A stretch of DNA of 53,807 nt from Myxococcales bacterium (lineage in GTDB: Bacteria; Myxococcota_A; Polyangia; GCA-2747355): positions 1 to 53,807 of the forward strand of contig JAGQIK010000133.1 in assembly GCA_020431405.1 (NCBI GenBank), in the 5' to 3' direction. Below the pieces are notes generated by a model. It made no database searches, had not been told where the DNA came from, and was given only the letters and a program-made list of their open reading frames with translations. The translations under genes were made by a program, and so were the position numbers. Numbering within the stretch: the stretch's first letter is position 1; every line of letters starts with the position of its first letter. Positions 10,356-19,504 of this stretch are shown in pieces.

Positions 10356-13300
10356 TTCATCCCCTTCAGCTTCGCCGCCGCGCCCGGAATGAGGCCCGGA
10401 TCGTCATCGGAGTAGGAGGAGACGCGCGCGCGCCGCGCGTGCTTCTTCGCGGCCGCCTTGTAGCCGTACTCGAGCAGCAGCGCCGCCATGTTGGCGTGGG
10501 CGCGGCGGTAGCCCGAGTCGCGCTTGAGCGCCTTGTCGAAGTAGTCGAAGGCTTCCTGATCCTCGCCGAGACGCTGCGTGGCGACGCCGATGAGGTTGAG
10601 GATCAGCGCCGACGGTCGAATCTCGAGGCCCTTGCCGAGGATCATGCGCGCCATGTAGGCGTTGCCGGAGCTGATATACATCGCGCCGAGCTTGACGATC
10701 ACGCGCAGGTCCTTGGGCTGAACGGCCAGGTGGCGCTGCAGCTTCTTGGCGCCGCGCGGGCGCGTGCGGGTGACCGTCGGCGCCGAGCGCGCTTGCGGAT
10801 CCGTCTCGGGCGGCTGGCCGCTGATGCAAGCCTTGGCTGCGTCGGAGAGCACCTTGAGCTTGAGCGCGGTCTTGGCGCACTGCTTGAGCGCGGCGCCGGC
10901 CTCTTTGATCAGCGGCTTGGCGTTGCTGGCGAGCGCCGCCTTGACCTGTTGCTGCACGTTGGCGGGCAGGCCGCTAGGAAGCGCGAGATTGGTGAGCGCG
11001 TCTGCTGCCTCTTTGTCGACGGCGGCCAGGCGGCCGAGCGCGGCGACACTCCAGATCGCGCTCCCGATGCTGACGACGCCCTTGTAGGCGGTGCGCGTCT
11101 GGCCCAGATAACCGAGCTTCTGCTGCAGCGAGGGGCCGAGCTTGGAGAGGTCCGAGCTGAGCTGCACGGCCTTGAAGGTCTTGAAGGTGACCTCGCCGAG
11201 ATAGAACTGCGCCGCGGCGGCGGCCTCCTTGTCGTCGGCCGAGCCGCCCTTGCCACCCTGCACGGCCTGGCCGAGGAACTGCACGGCGTTCTGCAGGTCG
11301 TTGGTGCGATAGAGCGCGTAGCCGAGCAGGTAGTTCATCTGCGGCGACGAGGCGCCGGCGGAGACGGCGCGCTTGAGCAGGCGGATCATGCCCGACCAGT
11401 CGTTGGCCTGGATGTAGAGGCGTGCGATGCGAACAGCGAGGCTCGCCTTGTCGCCCGCGGACATGCCCGAGCGCAAGAGCACGCTGAAGTCCTGCTCGGC
11501 CTTGTTGGCCTGGCCGAGGCTCGCGCGGATCTCGCAGGCGGCCTGGTAGAGCGTCTGCGCTTTGGAGCCCGTGTTGCGGCGCCCTGCGGCCTCGAGGTAG
11601 CGCGCGCCGCGCGCGAACTGCAGCGAGGCGGTGGCGATCTTGCCCATGGTCGAGAGCACGGCCGTCAGATCCTTGCTGCTCGGGTAGGCACGCAAGAACT
11701 CCTCGCCCACGGTGAAGATCTTTTCAGGGTCCTTGGAGTTCTGCGCGGTGGCGAACTTGTTGAGCAGCGCCTTCTTGCCGAGGGACGTGCCGCGGTACTT
11801 GCGTGCGATGGCGTCGAGCTTGTCCTCGCCGCTGTCGTCGGAGGCCTTGATCGTCTCGGTGCGCAGCAGGGCATCCTCGGCGCCCTTGACGATGGCGGCG
11901 ACCTCGGACTTGAACTGCGCGCCGCCGAGGTTCGACATCTTGGCGAACGTCTTGCCGGCCTCGATCAGGCCTTCGTAGTCTTCGCGGCTGCGGTAAGCGT
12001 CGAGCACCAGGTGCGCCGAGTTGGGCGCTTCCTTGCTGGTCGGGTACTGGTTGACGAACGCGGTGTACAGACGGATCGCGTCGTCGAACTCGCCAGCGTC
12101 GTAGTAGGTGCGGGCGATGTTGAACTTCACCTGGCGCGTCTTCTCCGGGTCCGCCTTGGCGTACTTGCGGATATAGATGCGGCCGGCGCGACGCAGCCCG
12201 GCGCGCGCACGCACCACCTCGAGCCGCGTGAGCTTGTTTTTGCCCTTGAGCGCCTCGAAGTAGGCGACGACGGCGGTGTAGACCGAGTCCTGGTGCGACT
12301 TGCCGGTCTGCAGGCGCGCAGCGCGCTCGTAGTAAGTGCCGGCGTCGATGAACTCCTTGGCCGCGTAGAACACCTCGGCGAGGTTGGCGCGCACGAGGCT
12401 AGCCTTCTGATGGTCGGCGAAGAACGTGAGGTACGCCTTGTAGGCCTCGGCGGCCTGCAGGTAGATGTCGCGATCCTTCTTCTCGTTGGCCAGGTCCTGC
12501 AGCTTGGTCGCGATGTAGCGCGCGTACTTCTCGAACGAGTCCATCAGCGTCTTGCGCTTCTTGGGCTTGAGCTCGTGGTTGTAGGAGCGGCGACGGATGA
12601 CGTTGATCAGCGCGCGCACGTCGTCGGCGCCGTGGTCGAAGAGCTTGCCCTGGCTGACGGCCTCGTAGAGGCGGTGCGCGTACTCGAGCGCGTCCTCGAC
12701 GTCACCGGCGAGATTGAGGATCTCGCGGTAGACCATCGCCGTGGCCTTCCAGTTCTGCTTGACGTAGTAGCGGTTGCCGAGCTTGTGCAGCGCGGCGAGG
12801 TAGGTCGTCTTGGAGTCGGCGCGACGCTTGAAGTACGAAAGCGACCCCTTGGGCTTGTGCACCTCGGTGAAGCAGAAGACGGAGTCGACGAGCGCCTCGC
12901 GGCGGAGGTCGATCTTGGAGCCCTTACGCGAGCGGCCGCCGGTCTTGGCGAGCCACTTGCGCGCCGCGTCGACCGAGCCCTCGAAGAGCTTGAGCGCGCC
13001 CTTGAAGTCGGCGCGGTTGATGCGGCACCAGGCCAGCTTGTAGCGCGCCATGGCGTGCACGCGCGCTTCGGGCGACTCGATGACCTTGCGGTAGTACTTC
13101 TCGGCGTCGTCGAGCTTGGCCTTGTCGAAGTAGTAGTCGCCCATCACGAGCAGCGCCTCGAGGCGATACTTGCTCTTGGGGTACTTGTCGGAGAGCTCTT
13201 GATACGTCGTGAGCATCTTGTCGTACTCGCCGAGCTCGCGCATCTCGTGGCCCATGAAGAACATGACCTTGTCGCCGTCGGGGTACTTGGGAAACAGCGC

Positions 13301-13651
13301 CAGCAGGCGGCGGTAGGTCGCGATCGCTTGGTTCTTGAGCAGTCGCGCCTGCACCGAAACGACGCCGGCCGAGCGCACCTTCTGCTTCTCGACCGAGATC
13401 TGGTAGTGGTAGCGCGCCTGCTCGACATACAGCTCGGCGAGGCGGTTGAAGAGGTCGGGCTGATACTTGGCGCCGCGCGCGCGCGCCACGAGCGTCTTGG
13501 TGGTGCGGATGGCGAAGCGGACCTTGCTGACGTCGCGCTTGAGGCGGCCGATGCGATCCTCGGGGACCGCGCGCCGGATGCCGGGACCACATGCACCGAC
13601 ACTCAGCGCCACCATCGCCGCGGCAAGAGCTAGCGTGATAACAGACTTCAT
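10352..13651 (-). CDS. Giant TPR lipoprotein (Glt/Nfs-like machine component)
   Basis: A 1,099-aa lipoprotein (lipobox LSVGAC, Cys 21) built mostly from TPR-like helical repeats. Repeats of the outer-membrane lipoprotein type (YqfG/BamD-like, for example ATYRRLLALFPKYPDGDKVMFFMGHEMRELGEY) fill the first 250 residues, and further repeats run to the C-terminus. I chose ATG 13651, which lies 2 nt after the upstream TAA with GGAG 7 nt ahead of it. An in-frame ATG at 13666 would add five residues that overlap the upstream gene. The protein should be anchored in the outer membrane facing the periplasm. Long TPR lipoproteins recur in gliding (GltE-like) and Nfs systems. Confidence 0.88.
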   Translation of the reverse strand: MKSVITLALAAAMVALSVGACGPGIRRAVPEDRIGRLKRDVSKVRFAIRTTKTLVARARGAKYQPDLFNRLAELYVEQARYHYQISVEKQKVRSAGVVSVQARLLKNQAIATYRRLLALFPKYPDGDKVMFFMGHEMRELGEYDKMLTTYQELSDKYPKSKYRLEALLVMGDYYFDKAKLDDAEKYYRKVIESPEARVHAMARYKLAWCRINRADFKGALKLFEGSVDAARKWLAKTGGRSRKGSKIDLRREALVDSVFCFTEVHKPKGSLSYFKRRADSKTTYLAALHKLGNRYYVKQNWKATAMVYREILNLAGDVEDALEYAHRLYEAVSQGKLFDHGADDVRALINVIRRRSYNHELKPKKRKTLMDSFEKYARYIATKLQDLANEKKDRDIYLQAAEAYKAYLTFFADHQKASLVRANLAEVFYAAKEFIDAGTYYERAARLQTGKSHQDSVYTAVVAYFEALKGKNKLTRLEVVRARAGLRRAGRIYIRKYAKADPEKTRQVKFNIARTYYDAGEFDDAIRLYTAFVNQYPTSKEAPNSAHLVLDAYRSREDYEGLIEAGKTFAKMSNLGGAQFKSEVAAIVKGAEDALLRTETIKASDDSGEDKLDAIARKYRGTSLGKKALLNKFATAQNSKDPEKIFTVGEEFLRAYPSSKDLTAVLSTMGKIATASLQFARGARYLEAAGRRNTGSKAQTLYQAACEIRASLGQANKAEQDFSVLLRSGMSAGDKASLAVRIARLYIQANDWSGMIRLLKRAVSAGASSPQMNYLLGYALYRTNDLQNAVQFLGQAVQGGKGGSADDKEAAAAAQFYLGEVTFKTFKAVQLSSDLSKLGPSLQQKLGYLGQTRTAYKGVVSIGSAIWSVAALGRLAAVDKEAADALTNLALPSGLPANVQQQVKAALASNAKPLIKEAGAALKQCAKTALKLKVLSDAAKACISGQPPETDPQARSAPTVTRTRPRGAKKLQRHLAVQPKDLRVIVKLGAMYISSGNAYMARMILGKGLEIRPSALILNLIGVATQRLGEDQEAFDYFDKALKRDSGYRRAHANMAALLLEYGYKAAAKKHARRARVSSYSDDDPGLIPGAAAKLKGMK

Positions 13652-13653
13652 CG

Positions 13654-15429
13654 TTACTCCACGCATCGATCTTCAATGTTGAACTTGTACCGAGGAAGCT
13701 CGTCGGTCCAGTACTCGCCGTTGAAACGGTAGTACACGCGCTCGGACGCGATAGGCACCTTGGCTGCTGGTTTGCGCACCTTCGCGTCGCTGCTCTCGCC
13801 AACGCGCTGGAAGATCGCCTGGCCGACCTCGTACTCGAGCAGGTTGACCTGCTCCTCCGCGGTGAGCATCTCCTCGCCGATCTCGGCCGAGGTCTTGGCC
13901 AGCGAGCGGCGCAGCTCGGCGCGAATCTGCTGGCGCTTGCGGCCGTAGAGCTTGCGCAGGTTGGCGAGCAGGCCGCCCTTCTTCCAGTAGTCCATCTCGC
14001 CGAGCGCCTTCTGCTCGTTGCGGATGGTGCGATAGAAAAGGTACAGCGGGCGCGTCGGTACGCGGCGCAGCGCGGCGTAACGCACCGCCTTGATGCGCTC
14101 GAGCCCGCGGCCGCCGCGGATCATCAGCAGCGTCTTTTCGTACTCGCGCCGAAAGCCGCGCGCGGCGATCTTGGCGGCGCGGAAGTGGCAGAAGCGGCGA
14201 TAGATCAGGCCGCGCAGGATGAACTTCTCGGGCGCGAAGAGGCCGCGATAGACCGGCGCGTCGAGCGCGTAGAGCAGACCCATGGCGCGGTGCGGGTCGC
14301 CGGCCTTGTACTTCGACCAAGCGCGCTCGAGCAGGATCTCGGAGCCGAGCTCGGTGTGGCGTGGAACCTTGCCGAGGGTGTCGTAGGCCGCGGCGTAGCG
14401 CTTCTGCTCGTAGAGCAGGCGCGCGAGCGAGTGCATGGCCAGGCCGCGCAGCTTGCGCACGGCGTTGTAGCGCTTGGCCACCGCCTTGATCGCCGGCGCG
14501 CGCGCCTCGAAGCGCGGGGCGCGGCGATAGATCGGCAGACCGCCGATGCTCACCGAATAGGCGAAGGGCTTGCCGAGCTCTTCGTCGTCGGTCTGCTTGG
14601 CGCGCTTGAGCAGGGCGCCCGTTTCGGCGGCGACGCGCGACAGGCCGAGCATCGCCAGCTCCATGCCCCAACCCTTGGGCAGGCGGTTGTAGCGCAGGCT
14701 GACCTCGTTATCCTCGTTGAGCAGGGCCTTGATCGAGTAGGCGAGCTTGCTGTCCGACTCGCCGCGGCGGCGCAGCGCCTCGAGCGCCGACGTCAGGTCG
14801 AGCGGACCGAACAGCTCGGCGAACGAGCGCACTGACTCGGCGAGCGCTTTGGGCGTGCCGGAGCGCAGCAGGCGCACCGAGCCCGCGTAGAGCGACGCGA
14901 AGAAGTAGTAGCCGCGGCGGCGGATCTTCTCGAGACGCTCGGACGCCCACTCTTGCAGGCCGCGACGCATGTTGGTGACGCCCTGCCAGTAGTGCACGAA
15001 GTCGGCGAGGTCGCCGCTGAGCTGGCCGAAGTCGGTGTCGCCGATGAGGTCGCGCAAGATCAACCCGCGGTCGATCGGGCGCTCGAGCGCGATCTTCTCG
15101 AGCTCGCGCACGGCGCGCGGCAAGAGCTCGGGTGTGCGACGGTTGCTGGCGACCTGGAAGTAGTACTCGACGGCGCCGTGATAGAAGCCGAGCTTCTGCA
15201 GCGACTGCGCCAGGTAGAACTGCGCCGCCTCGTACTTCTCGGCGGCGGGTTTCGAACGGCGCAGATAGGCCCAGCAAAGGCGCGCCGCGCGCTTGTACTC
15301 CTTGCGCGCGAATGCATCTTTGGCGAGCACGTAGATCTTGGCGGCCGCCACCGCGTGCGCGGGTGGCGGAGCGAGGCTGCCGCTAGCGGCGAGCGACGCG
15401 ACGAGCGTGAGTGCGAACAGACGCCTCAT
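13654..15429 (-). CDS. Periplasmic helical-repeat protein (Glt/Nfs-like machine component)
   Basis: A 591-aa exported protein: signal peptide ending near PPPAHA, then TPR/Sel1-like helical repeats (for example YEAAQFYLAQSLQKLGFYHGAVEYYFQVA and LARLLYEQKRYAAAYDTLGKV). The second half is rich in Arg and Tyr, and the end is a short beta-like tail (RVYYRFNGEYWTDELPRYKF). The start overlaps the beta-barrel stop by 1 nt (TGATG), with GGAGGA 6 nt upstream, so expression is coupled to the barrels. In Myxococcus, gltC and nfsC encode periplasmic TPR proteins beside paired beta-barrels; the position fits that role, but identity is inference. Confidence 0.82.
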   Translation of the reverse strand: MRRLFALTLVASLAASGSLAPPPAHAVAAAKIYVLAKDAFARKEYKRAARLCWAYLRRSKPAAEKYEAAQFYLAQSLQKLGFYHGAVEYYFQVASNRRTPELLPRAVRELEKIALERPIDRGLILRDLIGDTDFGQLSGDLADFVHYWQGVTNMRRGLQEWASERLEKIRRRGYYFFASLYAGSVRLLRSGTPKALAESVRSFAELFGPLDLTSALEALRRRGESDSKLAYSIKALLNEDNEVSLRYNRLPKGWGMELAMLGLSRVAAETGALLKRAKQTDDEELGKPFAYSVSIGGLPIYRRAPRFEARAPAIKAVAKRYNAVRKLRGLAMHSLARLLYEQKRYAAAYDTLGKVPRHTELGSEILLERAWSKYKAGDPHRAMGLLYALDAPVYRGLFAPEKFILRGLIYRRFCHFRAAKIAARGFRREYEKTLLMIRGGRGLERIKAVRYAALRRVPTRPLYLFYRTIRNEQKALGEMDYWKKGGLLANLRKLYGRKRQQIRAELRRSLAKTSAEIGEEMLTAEEQVNLLEYEVGQAIFQRVGESSDAKVRKPAAKVPIASERVYYRFNGEYWTDELPRYKFNIEDRCVE

Positions 15430-16115
15430 CAGTCGTCCTCCGAGGTGTCATCGCCGAAGCCGAACGTCAGGCTCAGCCCCAGTGAAATGTAGAGGTTGTT
15501 CTCGACCTTGGAGAAATCGGGCAGCAGCAAGTAGTCGCGGATGTCGAAGCGCACCGAGAAGTACTTGCCGACGAAGAAGCGCAGCCCAGCGCCGTAGTCG
15601 ACGCCGAACGGCACGCTGCCGCCCTCGTAGAAGCCGAGGGCAGGGCCGAGCACGAAAAAAAGCTCCGCCGTCAGCAGCGTGTTGTTGATGAAGGCCAGCT
15701 TGCCGTAGAGCGGCTTGAAGACGAAGTTGGAGGCGAGCAGGGCGACCAGCCGCGGATCCTGCTCGGGCTGCACGTCGAATCGATCGCGCAGGTCGCGCTC
15801 GAGCCCGGTCTCGAAGTTGAACGAGTAGAGCCCGCTGACCAGCTCCCAGGCGATCAGCTGCGTGAAGTGATAGGTGTACGAGCCCTGCAGGGTCAGGCCC
15901 TTGGCGAAGGCGTCGAGCGGCAGCGTGCCGATCGAGATCGACAGCTCGTGATGTCCGAGCAGGTCGCGCTTCTCGATCGAGTAGAGCTCGCCGCCCTTTT
16001 CGCTGGCGACGTCGGCGCGCGCGGTGGACGGCGCGCCTGCGAGCACGAGCAGGGCGAGCGCGATGGCGACCGATACGCCACGCGAAACGCGGGTGCAGGT
16101 CATCTGCGGCCTCAT
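15429..16115 (-). CDS. Outer-membrane beta-barrel protein, myxobacterial type (copy 2)
   Basis: A 228-aa protein with signal peptide (cleavage near STARA|DVAS) and alternating amphipathic strands, ending in Phe-containing strands before an acidic tail. It shares a layout with the gene just upstream: a DAFxKG segment, the block FKPLYGKL, and KYFSxRFD near the C-terminus. This is the outer membrane beta-barrel type largely confined to Myxococcota. The ATG overlaps the upstream stop (ATGA), with GAGGA 7 nt ahead. Paired barrels of this sort (GltA/GltB, NfsA/NfsB) form the surface end of gliding and spore-coat machines, which is the role I infer. Confidence 0.85.
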   Translation of the reverse strand: MRPQMTCTRVSRGVSVAIALALLVLAGAPSTARADVASEKGGELYSIEKRDLLGHHELSISIGTLPLDAFAKGLTLQGSYTYHFTQLIAWELVSGLYSFNFETGLERDLRDRFDVQPEQDPRLVALLASNFVFKPLYGKLAFINNTLLTAELFFVLGPALGFYEGGSVPFGVDYGAGLRFFVGKYFSVRFDIRDYLLLPDFSKVENNLYISLGLSLTFGFGDDTSEDD

Positions 16116-16867
16116 AGGTCGGTCCTCGTGGTGACGGCGATAGACAGCGTGAGCGTGAGCGGGACGTGAAGCTCGCCCGCCGAGTAGAGCAACATCGCTT
16201 GCATGTCGAAGCGGGCGGAGAAGTACTTGCTGAGATAGCCGCGCAGACCGAAGCCCGGCGCGCCACCGAAGGCGAGGCGCTGGCCTTTGCCTTGTGGCTC
16301 GGTGTCGGTGGCGCGGCCGCCTTCCATCTGTGCGACGGCGGCGTGCACAGAGAAGTAGAGCTCGCCATAGACCAGCGAGTCATTGAGCAGCGAGAGCTTG
16401 CCGTAGAGCGGCTTGAACAGCAGGCCGAGCTGTCCGTACCAGCGCAGCTCGTCGAAGCGCGAGGTGGGGATGTTGAAGTTGTTCTCCAAGTCCTCGCGCA
16501 GCGAGGTCTTGAAGTTGAACATGTAGTAGAAGCGGCCCTCGACGGCGAACAGATCGGTGATGTGCCAGCCGTAGCCGCCCGATACCGAGAAGCCTTTGTA
16601 GAAGGCATCGATGGGCAGCACGCCGGCGCCGACCGAGAACTCGTGCTGGTTGCGATACAGCCGGTTTTGCACGGCGGGCAGGTCGTCCTGCTCGTCGAGC
16701 GAGTCGGTGTCGTCGTCGTCCTTCTTCTTGGACGCGTCGGCAGGCTTGGCTGCTGCGGGCTTCTTCTTCTTGGCTTGCGCGGTGGATGCGGCGAACAGCA
16801 GCGCGAGCGTGGCGACAAGCAGCGTTCGCGCGAGGCGAGACAACCGCGTGCGAGAGTGGGGCGCCAT
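16112..16867 (-). CDS. Outer-membrane beta-barrel protein, myxobacterial type (copy 1)
   Basis: A 251-aa protein: signal peptide ending AQA near residue 32, a Lys/Asp-rich linker, then a beta-barrel with the same landmarks as its neighbour (DAFYKG, FKPLYGKL, KYFSARFD). The pair looks like an old tandem duplication: motifs are conserved but loops differ, and this copy has an extra loop with EGGRATDTEPQGKGQ. A GGAGGG ribosome-binding site lies 10 nt before the ATG. It is preceded by the only long gap in the block (306 bp), so a separate promoter for the barrel-TPR half is possible. Predicted outer-membrane part of the envelope machine. Confidence 0.85.
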   Translation of the reverse strand: MAPHSRTRLSRLARTLLVATLALLFAASTAQAKKKKPAAAKPADASKKKDDDDTDSLDEQDDLPAVQNRLYRNQHEFSVGAGVLPIDAFYKGFSVSGGYGWHITDLFAVEGRFYYMFNFKTSLREDLENNFNIPTSRFDELRWYGQLGLLFKPLYGKLSLLNDSLVYGELYFSVHAAVAQMEGGRATDTEPQGKGQRLAFGGAPGFGLRGYLSKYFSARFDMQAMLLYSAGELHVPLTLTLSIAVTTRTDL

Positions 16868-17173
16868 CTGTTTCGTTCCCTCCGTCTAGCGGGGGTGAGT
16901 ACCGTTGGCTGGCGGAGCTTTCGCGCTCCGCGGCGCATGCACCGAGGTCAGCGGTGGCCTCTGCGGGAGACGCCTGCGCGTCACCACCTGCACCGACGCA
17001 CCGGCGCTGCTGGTGCCGCGACACAGCCGAGATCTATCAGTTTGCAGTGATAGAACCGAAGTCTACGACAACGTGTTGTGGACTAGAAGCATGGAATTTG
17101 GCCGCGTCAGCGGTCGAATCAATTTGATGTTGTCGCGCGCGCTTCTGCAGCTGCGTCTAGGGCGAAAGGAGCG
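16868..17173 (-). promoter_or_regulatory. 306-bp gap inside the envelope-machine block with palindromic sites
   Basis: No convincing gene lies here. It is the only gap above 300 bp in the window. It contains two inverted repeats: CTATCA/TGATAG with 8 nt between (17034-17053) and ACAAC-GT-GTTGT (17068-17079). A 7-bp hairpin (GCGGAGC/GCTCCGC, 16912-16931) lies nearer the barrel gene. The stretch around 17040-17130 is less GC-rich than its surroundings. On the minus strand TTGATT and AAATTC are separated by 17 nt, a weak promoter match. I infer a secondary promoter or operator driving the barrel and TPR genes. Confidence 0.35.
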
Positions 17174-19459
17174 CTAGAAGCCCGACACGCGGAAGACGAA
17201 CGGGTATCGCACCTGCACCGACCCGCCCACCGGTTTGGGGAAACGCCAGCCGCGGATGAGGCGCAGGATGCACTGAGAGACGGCGGCGCTGCGCAGGCTC
17301 GAGCGCGCCTGCCGAGCGCTGCCGACGCCACCGCCTTGCGTGATGACCCAGTCGAAGACGATCTTGCCGGCGAGGCCGGGGCTGGTGATCAGCTGGCGCT
17401 CGTAGCAGGCCTGCACCTGCGCCATGTGACGGCTGACGACCTTCTGGATCTCGGCGCGCGACAGGTGGCCGCCGCTGGCGCCGATGGCGCGCGTGGGTGC
17501 GCGACGAACGCGGCCGCGAACGCGAGTGCCGGTGCCGCGGTTCGCCTTGAGCGCGCCGAGGCCGCGCAGCAGCTGCGAGCCGACCTTGGTGTCCTTGCCG
17601 CCGCCGCCGCCGCCGCCGGCGAGCCGCACGCCGCCGCCGGGCAGCTTGCGGATCACGCCCGAGACCTTGAACGACGAGGCCGTGCCGCCGGGCGTGCGGA
17701 TCGCAGCGATGTTGCTGGCCAGCTTGCTCAGGTCGGCGCGACCAGGCCCTGCCTTCGGCTTGAGGTTCTGCAGCGCGGAGAGCACGTTGCTGACCTGCTT
17801 CTTCTGCACCGCGGCCTTCTGCTTGGCGCTGACCTGCTGCCGGGTCTGCCGCCGTGGCAGCCTGGGCATGCGGCGCGTCGGCGCGCGCCGCCGAACGACC
17901 TTCTGTTTGATCGGCTTGGGCTTCTCGGCCTTCGGCTTGGGCTTCTTCTCTTTGGGCTTCTCTTCCTTCTTCTTCTCTTTGGGCTTCTCGAGCTTGAGGT
18001 CCTTGACCGAGATCTTGGCGAAGCGCTCGGCGTCGGTGACCTCGCGCAGGTCGGCCCCCGGCGCGATGAATCCGAGCAGCACCAGCAGCAGGAAGTGAAA
18101 CGCCGCGCTGCCGGCGAACATCTGCAGGTTGGCCCAGCTCCAGTTGATCTCGAGCTTCGGCTTGGGCACCGTCGGCGGGCGCACGAAGCGCACCAGGTAG
18201 CCGCTGCCCTCGTTGATCAGCTGCGCGTAGTCACCCTCGGACAGCTCTACGCCGTAGATCTTGTGCTTGGGATAGACGAGGTACTTGTCCGAGCAGAGGC
18301 GCTTGAGCGGGCGCGCCTTGCCGCCGCTGACGATGGTGCCGCCCATCTTGTCGCGGAAAAACAGCTGGGCGCGGCCGTCGTCGTGCACGTTGACGAGGCG
18401 GAAGTCGTCGGTGCCGACGCGGACCGTCTGGCCGGGGTCGGCGCGCAGCAGATCGATGATCTCGCCCTCGCCGTAGCGGATCACCTCGACCATCGCGAAG
18501 CTCTCGACATCGGCGGGCGCCTTGAAGCGCTCGCGCACGATGTTTTCGAGCAGGCTGAACGGCTCGACGAAGTACTCGTCGTCGTCGTCGTCGTCGTGCC
18601 AGTAGGGGTCGTAGTCTTCGCCGCGCTCGACAGGTGGGGCGCTCGACGCCGCCATCGGCGCGAAGTCGGGCTCGGGCTCGGGCTCGGGACGCTCGGCGGT
18701 CTCGGCCTGGTGCGCGCGGCCCTGACGACCGCCTGCGGCCTGCCGTGCTTGATGGGGATCGGTGACGTCTTCGTACTTGGCCGCGCCGGTGCTGGCCTCT
18801 TCGAAGTCTTCGAAGTCCGAGGCGCCGCTCGGTTGCAGGCGCTCCGGGGCGGGAGCAGGGGACGCGTAGCCGCCGCCGCCGGTGGCGCGCGCGCGGACCG
18901 CCTGCGCGGCGAGACCGTCGCTGCGCGTCGAGACGTTCTCGAACTCCTGCGCCGCACTGTTGGCGCCCCAGTCGTCGCGCGCCGCGGGTTGCGCCGCGGG
19001 CGCGTCGTATCCGCCATGGTCGTAGCCGCTCGATCCGCGCGGATCGAGGCGCGGCGCCGCGGCGGGAGCCCCCGTCGACTGCGCGGCGAGCGGCGAGCGC
19101 CGCACCTGCGTCGGCTCGACGTCGTTGACGTCGGCGTCGCCGAATCCGTCTTCTTCGACGCCGAGCAGCTGCAGCTTGAGCTTGAACGGCCCGATGGCGA
19201 TCTCGTCAAAGGACGTCACCGCCCGCATCGTCACCTGCGTGCCGTTGACGTAGACCCCGGCCTCGCTGTGGTTGTCGGCGACGACGACGTTGTTGCCCTC
19301 CACGCGCACGATGGCGTGGCGCTTGGAGACGGTCGGATCCTTGAGCTTGAGCGTCGCGTCGGAGCCGCGCCCGATGACGATCGTGTTCTGGCCGTAGCAG
19401 CGCGATCCGAGAAAGCGCCCGCCTTTGAAGACGAAGACTTCTACGCCGCTCTTGGTCAT
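17174..19459 (-). CDS. FHA - transmembrane - TonB-like protein with AgmX/PglI C-terminal domain
   Basis: A 761-aa inner-membrane protein. An FHA domain (about 26-75: VIGRGSDATLKL, VSKRHA, GVYVNGTQ) lies in the cytoplasm, followed by a disordered Ala/Gly/Glu/Asp region with YDPYWHDDDDDDEYF. One transmembrane helix follows at about 447-470, then a TonB-like Lys/Pro/Glu spacer and a Gly run. The C-terminal domain of about 100 residues has the two cysteines (QACYERQL, SQCILRLI) and the GWRFPKP strand of the AgmX/PglI type. This is the architecture of GltG/GltJ and NfsG: motor-coupled proteins that reach across the periplasm. It lies directly after the TolQ/TolR-like genes, as expected for their energy-transducing partner. 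Confidence 0.92.
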   Translation of the reverse strand: MTKSGVEVFVFKGGRFLGSRCYGQNTIVIGRGSDATLKLKDPTVSKRHAIVRVEGNNVVVADNHSEAGVYVNGTQVTMRAVTSFDEIAIGPFKLKLQLLGVEEDGFGDADVNDVEPTQVRRSPLAAQSTGAPAAAPRLDPRGSSGYDHGGYDAPAAQPAARDDWGANSAAQEFENVSTRSDGLAAQAVRARATGGGGYASPAPAPERLQPSGASDFEDFEEASTGAAKYEDVTDPHQARQAAGGRQGRAHQAETAERPEPEPEPDFAPMAASSAPPVERGEDYDPYWHDDDDDDEYFVEPFSLLENIVRERFKAPADVESFAMVEVIRYGEGEIIDLLRADPGQTVRVGTDDFRLVNVHDDGRAQLFFRDKMGGTIVSGGKARPLKRLCSDKYLVYPKHKIYGVELSEGDYAQLINEGSGYLVRFVRPPTVPKPKLEINWSWANLQMFAGSAAFHFLLLVLLGFIAPGADLREVTDAERFAKISVKDLKLEKPKEKKKEEKPKEKKPKPKAEKPKPIKQKVVRRRAPTRRMPRLPRRQTRQQVSAKQKAAVQKKQVSNVLSALQNLKPKAGPGRADLSKLASNIAAIRTPGGTASSFKVSGVIRKLPGGGVRLAGGGGGGGKDTKVGSQLLRGLGALKANRGTGTRVRGRVRRAPTRAIGASGGHLSRAEIQKVVSRHMAQVQACYERQLITSPGLAGKIVFDWVITQGGGVGSARQARSSLRSAAVSQCILRLIRGWRFPKPVGGSVQVRYPFVFRVSGF

Positions 19460-19504
19460 CGGCCGCTCTCTGGAGGCGTGCTGCGGTTCATCATCAGGTC
19501 AATG

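Noticed and set aside
10439-13633. 1,064-codon open frame on the plus strand
   Set aside because: Antisense shadow of the TPR lipoprotein; composition is low-complexity Leu/Val/Glu/Arg and the opposite strand has a clear lipobox and TPR repeats.
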